A stretch of DNA of 11,411 nt. It comes from Chloroflexota bacterium. GTDB taxonomy: Bacteria; Chloroflexota; UBA6077; CF-72. The stretch lies in contig JAFAPL010000179.1 in the NCBI GenBank assembly GCA_019247135.1, forward strand, positions 1 through 11,411. Direction: 5' to 3'. Shown here one piece after another: positions 7,084 to 11,411 of this stretch (the first letter of the stretch is position 1; each line of letters opens with the position of its first letter). The translations under genes and the position numbers were made by a program. The notes under the pieces were generated by a model. The model saw nothing but the letters and a program-made list of their open reading frames with translations, was not told the origin of the DNA and did not search any database.

Positions 7084-7629
7084 TTAGTCAGGTTCGCGCC
7101 CCGCGGGCCCCGGTGCCCCGGACAGATCCGCTTCGCTCAGGTTCCAGCCGACCATCTGGACGGGTTGCCCGGTGGGGAAGCCCGTGTTGTTGTCTACCGC
7201 CTCCCATCCGGTCTCGTACAGGTTGGCACCGCTCAGGTCAGAGTGGTAGGCAACGTAGCCGGGATCGGGAAACCTTCCGAAGGTGAGCGCCTGGCCGGCG
7301 AGTATGCAGTCCGGGCAAGAGCCGAGGAGGTTGAAGAACGCGGGCGCATGGTCGACGAACACGTACCCCGTCGAAAAGTCAGGTCGACCGGGGTAGAGCA
7401 CCGGAGCCGGATCGGTCTGTCGCACGTTCACCGCTCCCCAGGCAGACAGCAGTCTGTGTTTGTAGTCAAGGAACTCGATCGCGGCGAAATGCGCCACGAG
7501 GATCGTCGTGGGGTGCTGTATGACTTCCGGGCCGTCCGGTCCGGGGCATGGCTCATGCGCGCTGCCATCGGCCGGGATAATCTGCGCCGCGAACAGGGTA
7601 GGCGCAGAAAGCTGCGGCGCGGCTAGCAC
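7084..7629 (-). CDS. Pentapeptide gene, 5' segment (frame A)
   Basis: This open segment encodes the pre-repeat N-terminal region and the first repeats. From the GTG at 7629 it begins with a short hydrophobic stretch (VLAAPQLSAPTLFAAQ), then a folded region with CPGPDGPEV and SCPDCILAG, and then the repeats HSDLSGANLYETGW and LSEADLSGA. The frame is open further upstream to 7977, but that part is low in coding character and lies antisense to the regulator remnant, so I exclude it. The TAA at 7084 lies just after the first frame break; the nine residues before it (PGPAGREPD) are out of phase. The GTG has no ribosome binding site, and the true 5' end may be missing. Confidence 0.6.
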   Translation of the reverse strand: MLAAPQLSAPTLFAAQIIPADGSAHEPCPGPDGPEVIQHPTTILVAHFAAIEFLDYKHRLLSAWGAVNVRQTDPAPVLYPGRPDFSTGYVFVDHAPAFFNLLGSCPDCILAGQALTFGRFPDPGYVAYHSDLSGANLYETGWEAVDNNTGFPTGQPVQMVGWNLSEADLSGAPGPAGREPD

Positions 7630-7938
7630 GACGAGCGGCTGGCGGCGGTGGATGCCGGCGTTGACCCGCTGCGCGCAGCCTGGCTGCTGGGGGCGGCCGC
7701 GGCCGGTCGGCGGGCGCTGGGCGCCTCGCCCGCGCCGCTGCTGCGCGAGGAGTTGGCCGAGACGATGCGCACCGCGCAGGCGACTGCGAGCGCGGCGCCA
7801 TTCCAAGCAGCCCACAGGGCTGGCGAACGCGCGCCGCTCGAAAAGGCGATCGCCCGAGCATTGCAGGAGGCGCGAGCCGCCCCCGCCGCACGGGTGGGTA
7901 CGGTTATGGCGCCTGGACCGAGAAGTGATCGACGCTGA
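7627..7938 (+). pseudogene. C-terminal fragment of a LuxR/AfsR-like ATPase transcriptional regulator
   Basis: The plus-strand frame reads ERLAAVDAGVDPLRAAWLLGAA (from 7639), then LLREELAETMRTAQ, then PFQAAHRAGERAPLEKAIARAL. This matches, motif for motif, the tail of the TPR region in large predicted-ATPase regulators, usually of the type RAARLLGAAEALR...AAFAAAWAAGRALPLEEAIAEAL. Third codon positions are almost all G or C, as in real genes here. An in-frame TAG at 7624-7626 and the start of the pentapeptide gene on the other strand block any upstream extension, so the ATPase, most TPRs and any DNA-binding domain are missing. The stop is at 7936. The last 35 bases overlap the end of the convergent 763-residue gene. 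There is a GTG at 7648, but an expressed 96-residue fragment would have no obvious function. Confidence 0.62.
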
Positions 7939-10195
7939 CCTGGTTGCCGTCGCCGCCGACGAAGACGCCGGCGCCACCAGCTTTCAGGGTGCTGTCGGTT
8001 TGGCTCGCCACCTGCGTACCGTTGACCAGTAGCGTGAGCTGATCACCAACTGCTCGCACCGTCAGGTCGTTCGCGGCGGTGCCGGGTCGGACCGCATCCG
8101 AGCGCTGCCAGGCCAACAGGTCAACCCAGTGATCGTTGTCGCGCAGCCACATGCCGATCTCGCCTTTGTCGCCGACCTCCACGACGTAGTAGTGGCCGTT
8201 CTGGTTGGAACCGTCCAGCGAGCCCGGCGCCTGGTTACGCACGATGATGCCGTAGCCCCCGCCGGGTGCCCCACCCACCTTGTGAAAGGTCGCGTTGACG
8301 ACCACGTCCTGGAGCTGCTGCACGCCCGGCAGTGGCGCATCGATGGCGACAAACTGACCCGACTGTCGCGTCGCCACCCGATATGAACCTCCCACCACCC
8401 AGGCAGTGCCCTGCGCATTGCTGGGCCAGTTGTGGGAATTGTTCGCGAAGGACTCGTCCAGGAGCATCCCCTGACCCGTGGGTGTCGCAACTGTGGGAGC
8501 GGCGGTCGGTTCGAGCGTCGGCGCCGCGTCGGCAGCGGCGGCTTGCGCGGGGACGGCAGTCGCCCGCGCGTTGGCAATCGATAGTCCCGTGATGGGCGTG
8601 CCCGCCGCGACCGCACTCGCGTTCGGCAGTTGTGAAGGATCGAGCGAGTCGTCGGCAGTGAGCGAATTCAGAAAGCCGCCGCGCATCAGCACGACCCCAA
8701 TCAGGAGCAGGCCGACAAGGAGCAGCGTGGCGCCGCCGGCGACCACAGGCAGCGGCAGAGCCGCCAGGATGCTCGGCAGCGCCAGACCACGCGGCGCCGG
8801 AGTCTCTTGCGGTTTCTCGGGCCGTCTGGCTTCTGGCACCTGTGGTTCGTGACTCACGACGCGTTCGGCGGGCCTGGCGGGGCGGTCCACGATCGGCGCA
8901 CTGGCGTGCTCGGACTGGCGCTCGGGCCGTGCACGTAACGGAGTCGGCTGCGCCGCGATAGGTTCCTGGGTTGCACGGCCAGCGCTCGGACTATCACGGT
9001 TGAACGCGCGTACGCGCGCGGGCCGGGCCGAAGGGGTAGTCGAAGGCGCAGCGGTTGGCGTGGCCGGGGCTGCGTTCGACGCGGCGCGCGCGACAGCCGG
9101 ATTTCGTGCGCCGAAGGGCAGGCGCACAATGCGCGGATCATCCGGCGCCGACGGCGGCGTCGGTGCAGCTGGTTCGGCAACCGCGGACTGGACGCGCTGG
9201 GCGGGCGGGGCGGCACTGGCCAGCCGCGGGCACGTGCCGAAGTGTTCGGTCAGGCATAGCTCGCGCTGCTGGTCGAGTGACAGCGGTAACGGGGAGCGGG
9301 CGGCGAAACAGCGGTGCAGCCGGGTGGGACGGCCGAAGCAGGCTTGCGGGTCGTCTTCGAAGCCGAGGAGGGGGCAGCGCTCGGTGACGGCGGCGGGTTC
9401 TGGGTCGGTCGCGGCGGCGTGTGGTCGATCGGTGGCGGCGGCGAGTTGTGGGTCGGTCGCGATGGTCGGTTGTTGGTCGGTCGCCGCGGCTGGTTCTTGA
9501 TCGCTCGGGGGGGCAGGTTGTACCTCGCTCGCGGTCACAGGTTGTGGCTCGCTTGCGGCGGCGGGTTGTGACTCGTCGGCGGCGGGTCGCGGCTCTCGAG
9601 GCGCAGGTGGCGGCGGGTCCGATCGGTGGTGGCCGTTCCTGCGGGCCGGTGCCACACCATCCAGGCGAACCACGCCCAGATCCGTAAGCGAAGACAGCTG
9701 CCACAGCACGTCCAGCGTTCCACGCTGCCCGACGATGTCGCGCACCGAGTGCTGCCCGTCGACTGCCAGCAGCGTCTGCAACGTGGCGCGATCGAGCGGC
9801 AGCTGATCATTGCGCTCCTCGTCGCCAGGCGCGACGTAGGGAATCGCGTCCAGCGAGGGCAAGTTCGGCTGACCGTTTGCCGTCTTGGCCGCGACTTCGT
9901 CCAGATGCGCTTCCAGGGTCGCCTGGTCGACGGTCACGTTTCGTTCGTCCGGCACGCTAGCGTCGGAGTCGAACGCAAAGGATCCGGCGGGAAACGCCTG
10001 CACGAGCGCATCGATCGCCGCGGTACCACGCTTGGTATCAAACGAGGCGCTGACGACGCGGCCGGTTTCGAAGAACACGTCGCCACGCCAGTCCTCATGC
10101 GAAATTCGCAGACAGCCCGACGAGTTCAACCCGGATAAGAAGCGCACGATTGACGGAAGCCCGACCCCCTCGAGCGTGCCGGTCAGTTCAGTCAT
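7904..10195 (-). CDS. Membrane-anchored multidomain protein: DUF4388, Cys motif, TM helix, jelly-roll-like domain
   Basis: The 763-residue product begins with a DUF4388/PATAN-like domain (1-80; MTELTGTLEGVGLPSIVRFL and GDVFFETGRVVSA are typical). A winged-helix-like segment follows at about 132-180 (LPLDRATLQTLLAVDGQHSVRDIVGQ). Next comes a Pro/Ala-rich linker with eight octapeptide repeats (208-271) and a five-cysteine motif (C274, C286, C296, C314, C322). Another long Pro/Ala/Arg-rich linker leads to a single membrane helix at about 474-504. The outer part has a Thr/Ala/Pro-rich stalk (515-575) and a beta-sandwich of the LamG/DUF1080-like type (578-763; LDESFANNSHNWP, GGGYGIIVRN, VNGTQVA). 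DUF4388 proteins are often linked to signalling or gliding systems; the role here is unknown. I chose the ATG at 10195 because the frame up to 10351 is low-complexity and overlaps the hairpins. The order suggests a type II protein with an external ligand-binding domain. Confidence 0.85.
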   Translation of the reverse strand: MTELTGTLEGVGLPSIVRFLSGLNSSGCLRISHEDWRGDVFFETGRVVSASFDTKRGTAAIDALVQAFPAGSFAFDSDASVPDERNVTVDQATLEAHLDEVAAKTANGQPNLPSLDAIPYVAPGDEERNDQLPLDRATLQTLLAVDGQHSVRDIVGQRGTLDVLWQLSSLTDLGVVRLDGVAPARRNGHHRSDPPPPAPREPRPAADESQPAAASEPQPVTASEVQPAPPSDQEPAAATDQQPTIATDPQLAAATDRPHAAATDPEPAAVTERCPLLGFEDDPQACFGRPTRLHRCFAARSPLPLSLDQQRELCLTEHFGTCPRLASAAPPAQRVQSAVAEPAAPTPPSAPDDPRIVRLPFGARNPAVARAASNAAPATPTAAPSTTPSARPARVRAFNRDSPSAGRATQEPIAAQPTPLRARPERQSEHASAPIVDRPARPAERVVSHEPQVPEARRPEKPQETPAPRGLALPSILAALPLPVVAGGATLLLVGLLLIGVVLMRGGFLNSLTADDSLDPSQLPNASAVAAGTPITGLSIANARATAVPAQAAAADAAPTLEPTAAPTVATPTGQGMLLDESFANNSHNWPSNAQGTAWVVGGSYRVATRQSGQFVAIDAPLPGVQQLQDVVVNATFHKVGGAPGGGYGIIVRNQAPGSLDGSNQNGHYYVVEVGDKGEIGMWLRDNDHWVDLLAWQRSDAVRPGTAANDLTVRAVGDQLTLLVNGTQVASQTDSTLKAGGAGVFVGGDGNQVSVDHFSVQAP
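9383..9574 (-). repeat. Eight 24-base units encoding octapeptide repeats
   Basis: Eight contiguous octapeptides, consensus (D/E)-x-x-P-A-A-A-(S/T), cover residues 208-271 of the 763-residue protein. Examples are ESQPAAAS, DQEPAAAT and DPEPAAVT. The copies have diverged, so the array is not a recent expansion. It is an intrinsically disordered, acidic, Ala/Pro-rich spacer between the N-terminal domains and the Cys motif. Confidence 0.85.
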
Positions 10196-10286
10196 CGATC
10201 GCGTGCGCCTCCAAATTGCATCCCAGTGCGGGATCGTAGCCGCGACGCGTTGAGTGGCGCCCGAGCGGGGATGACGGGACGGTTGA

Positions 10287-10337
10287 AATCTGGTTGAGCG
10301 GCCGCCAGATTGTGTTCCGCGCCGACCGGGCGCGGAA
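10287..10337 (-). terminator. Tandem hairpins downstream of the glycosyltransferase gene
   Basis: Two perfect inverted repeats lie between the glycosyltransferase stop and the next gene. TTCCGCGCC (10315-10323) pairs with GGCGCGGAA (10329-10337) over a five-base loop, starting 11 bases after the stop. AATCTGG (10287-10293) pairs with CCAGATT (10305-10311). The first is strong and GC-rich, but neither has a clear U tract on the minus strand, so it may act as an RNA-stabilising or Rho-assisted structure. The remaining bases to 10196 must carry the promoter of the 763-residue gene, but I see no clear boxes there. Confidence 0.5.
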
Positions 10338-10347
10338 ACTGGTTCGA

Positions 10348-11073
10348 TCAATCTGTCGGGTGCGGACGCGGGACCGGCGGGCGGTCCCGTCCGCCTGAGC
10401 CGAGGTGCAGCACGTTGCCGATGATGGTCGGCACGTCGCGGCTGGCGCGGAGCACATGCTTCCTCAACGGCTCGCCGTGCGAGTGGTACACGCGAGCCGT
10501 CGGTTCGTAGCCGATCAGGTAGCCGCGCTCCTGCATCGTTCGCACCCAGGCGATGTCTTCCGCGCCGCCGACACGCTCGTCGAAGGCGAGTTCTAGCCAG
10601 AGTGAGCGCCTGAACGCGCCGTTCGCATTCGAGAACAGTGGCCGCTTCGACAGCAGCTTCGGCTCGTCGCTCAGCAGACCCGTCAAGCGCATGCCCAGCA
10701 GCTCGAGGACGGTGGCGTTCTGGCGTGGCAGCTGGCGGCCGTAGACGGCGGCGACCGTCGCTTGGCGGAATGGCCGTAGCAGATGACGCAGCCAGTCGGC
10801 GTCGGCTGGCAACGAGTGCGCGCTCAGGCTGGCGACGATGTCGGCCTCGACGTTGGCGATCCCGAGATTCAGCGCGTAGCCATAGGTGAATTGCTCGGGC
10901 TTGATCTGAATGAGCGTCGTCGGGAAGGACCTGACGATGTCCTGGGTGCCGTCGGTCGAACCGGAGTCGACGACGACGACCTGTCGCGGCAGAAGCGCAC
11001 CGGGTTGAAGGATCGCGGCGAGCGTGTCGCCGATGAAGCGGGCCTCGTTCTTGGCACGAATGACAACCGCCAC
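10348..11073 (-). CDS. Family 2 glycosyltransferase
   Basis: The 241-residue protein has a GT-A fold that transfers a sugar from a nucleotide donor, acting at the cytoplasmic face in polysaccharide or glycolipid synthesis. It opens with the first beta strand and RAKNEARFIGDTL (6-18), followed by VVVVDSGSTDGT (32-43), the nucleotide-binding loop. The usual metal-binding DxD position reads SAH (84-86) in ASLSAHSLPADADWL, a variant I associate with a rhamnosyltransferase-like subgroup. YGRQLP (111-116) follows. GGAEDIAWVRTM (169-180) carries the catalytic-base E/D pair, and RVYHSHG (194-200) the late histidines. The GTG at 11073 is the only common start codon close to the conserved start. The frame is open upstream for about 20 codons to a TGA, without ATG or GTG. 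No good ribosome binding site is visible, so the start is uncertain. No other glycan genes are in the window. Confidence 0.9.
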   Translation of the reverse strand: MAVVIRAKNEARFIGDTLAAILQPGALLPRQVVVVDSGSTDGTQDIVRSFPTTLIQIKPEQFTYGYALNLGIANVEADIVASLSAHSLPADADWLRHLLRPFRQATVAAVYGRQLPRQNATVLELLGMRLTGLLSDEPKLLSKRPLFSNANGAFRRSLWLELAFDERVGGAEDIAWVRTMQERGYLIGYEPTARVYHSHGEPLRKHVLRASRDVPTIIGNVLHLGSGGRDRPPVPRPHPTD

Positions 11074-11155
11074 ATTGCTTGTTGTTTCGATGTCTGAGGA
11101 ACCCCCGGGTGCGCGAAATTCTACGTGCGGCTCGCTCGGTCAGGGCGGCATTTCG

Positions 11156-11161
11156 TACAAT
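11156..11161 (+). promoter_or_regulatory. Candidate -10 box for the tRNA-His gene
   Basis: TACAAT lies 33 bases before the tRNA and is close to the TATAAT consensus, in otherwise GC-rich sequence. No good -35 element is seen 16-18 bases upstream. A 7-bp leader hairpin, CTCGGGC (11169-11175) with GCCCGAG (11182-11188), lies between it and the tRNA. Confidence 0.4.
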
Positions 11162-11193
11162 TGATCGCCTCGGGCGGCGCGGCCCGAGTCCGT

Positions 11194-11268
11194 GGTGGGC
11201 GTAGCTCAGTTGGTTAGAGCGTCGGATTGTGGCTCCGAAGGTCGCCGGTTCGACCCCGGTCGCTCACC
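11194..11268 (+). tRNA. tRNA-His (anticodon GTG)
   Basis: A full cloverleaf can be drawn. The acceptor stem is GTGGGCG (11195-11201) with CGCTCAC (11261-11267), including one G-T pair. The D arm contains GCTCAGTTGGTTAGAGC (11204-11220). The anticodon stem TCGGA/TCCGA encloses loop TTGTGGC, with anticodon GTG at 11229-11231. The T arm GCCGG/CCGGT encloses TTCGACC. G11194 opposite C11268 supplies the extra G(-1):C73 pair that identifies tRNA-His to its synthetase. The 3' CCA is not encoded and must be added after transcription. Confidence 0.96.
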
Positions 11269-11322
11269 CCTAGAGCGAAGAATCGCGAAGCAGCCTCGAA
11301 CACATTTTCTACATTTGAAGGT

Positions 11323-11411
11323 GTGGGGTCACCGGCGTGGCGAGCGGAAAACGCCGAAAAGGTACGCGGCTACTGGCGTGCCTATTACTACCGCAATCGT
11401 CAGCGGCTCGC
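11323..11411 (+). CDS. Possible start of an HNH-endonuclease-like ORF, cut by the window edge
   Basis: From the GTG at 11323, 29 codons read MGSPAWRAENAEKVRGYW followed by RAYYYRNRQRL, and then the sequence ends. The WRAxNxEKxRxYxRxYxxRNRxRL pattern is the basic, Tyr/Arg/Asn-rich helical repeat found before HNH nuclease domains in many small bacterial and phage endonucleases. The frame stays open upstream into the tRNA, so the start is not fixed. A GAAGG just before the GTG is a weak ribosome binding site. Only the beginning is visible and the nuclease domain itself is not in the window, so the call is tentative. Confidence 0.35.
   Translation, partial: MGSPAWRAENAEKVRGYWRAYYYRNRQRL

Larger units (their letters stand above)
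5470..7629 (-). pseudogene. Pentapeptide-repeat gene broken by three frameshifts
   Basis: One gene of about 2.15 kb is spread over successive minus-strand frames. Its product would be roughly 715 residues of A(D/N)LxG-type pentapeptides, which fold as a right-handed quadrilateral beta helix, interspersed with longer inserts and scattered Cys pairs. Each frame break lets the repeat pattern continue directly in another frame: between 7116 and 7098, at the 6644-6648 G run, and at about 5606-5616. Nets are +1 (or -2), -1 and -1. No in-frame stop lies inside any coding segment. The two single-base losses fall at or beside C/G runs, so homopolymer undercalls in the consensus are as likely as real mutation. 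Neither end is clean. At the 5' end the frame has no convincing start or signal peptide. At the 3' end it runs into the MlrC remnant without a stop. The function is unknown; an extracytoplasmic protein is possible. Confidence 0.8.

Noticed and set aside
5470..7629. Reading the broken pentapeptide region as three independent small genes
   Set aside because: Repeat sequence runs across each frame break without gap, and the frames have no ribosome binding sites; a single frameshifted gene fits better.
9383..9574. Possible CRISPR-like array of 24-base repeats
   Set aside because: Units are contiguous without spacers, diverged, and in codon phase within a coding gene.
10196..10351. N-terminal extension of the 763-residue protein to 10351
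   Set aside because: The extra 52 residues are Arg/Ser/Gly-rich, cover the tandem hairpins, and precede the normal DUF4388 start MTELTGTL.

Overview
The window is high-GC bacterial DNA. Several features point, by inference, to Chloroflexota or a nearby high-GC terrestrial lineage. These are a LexA box of the GAAC-N4-GTTC type in front of dinB, a DUF4388 (PATAN-like) protein, a five-cysteine motif I associate with Chloroflexota proteins, and the C-terminus of a LuxR/AfsR-like ATPase regulator. I cannot name a species.

Left part (1-4709) is ordinary and compact. A cupin gene and an EamA/DMT exporter gene form a minus-strand pair two bases apart. Divergent from them, a four-helix membrane protein gene is followed, one codon after its stop and in the same frame, by a CrtI-type FAD oxidoreductase gene. 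That gene converges on an SOS-regulated DNA polymerase IV gene (dinB).

Centre (4766-7938) is a scar. The C-terminal domain of an M81/MlrC-type metallopeptidase (minus strand) has lost its N-terminal catalytic domain. About 2.2 kb away, the C-terminal 80-90 residues of a LuxR/ATPase-type regulator (plus strand) have lost everything upstream. Between them lies one pentapeptide-repeat gene (minus strand), whose reading frame is broken three times at or near C/G homopolymers. The two beheaded genes face away from each other and both lack their 5' halves. One replacement of the middle of a divergent gene pair by the pentapeptide gene would explain both losses. A misassembly or low-quality consensus is the main competing explanation.

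Right part (7904-11411) holds a 763-residue membrane-anchored protein gene. The protein has a cytoplasmic DUF4388 domain, a winged-helix-like segment, a stretch of eight octapeptide repeats, a five-cysteine motif, one membrane helix and an extracellular jelly-roll-like domain. Upstream are tandem hairpins, a family 2 glycosyltransferase gene, a tRNA-His(GTG) gene on the plus strand, and the probable start of an HNH-like ORF cut by the window edge.

I see no complete new defence or biosynthetic system. The most unusual items are the double truncation around the broken pentapeptide gene and the architecture of the 763-residue protein.
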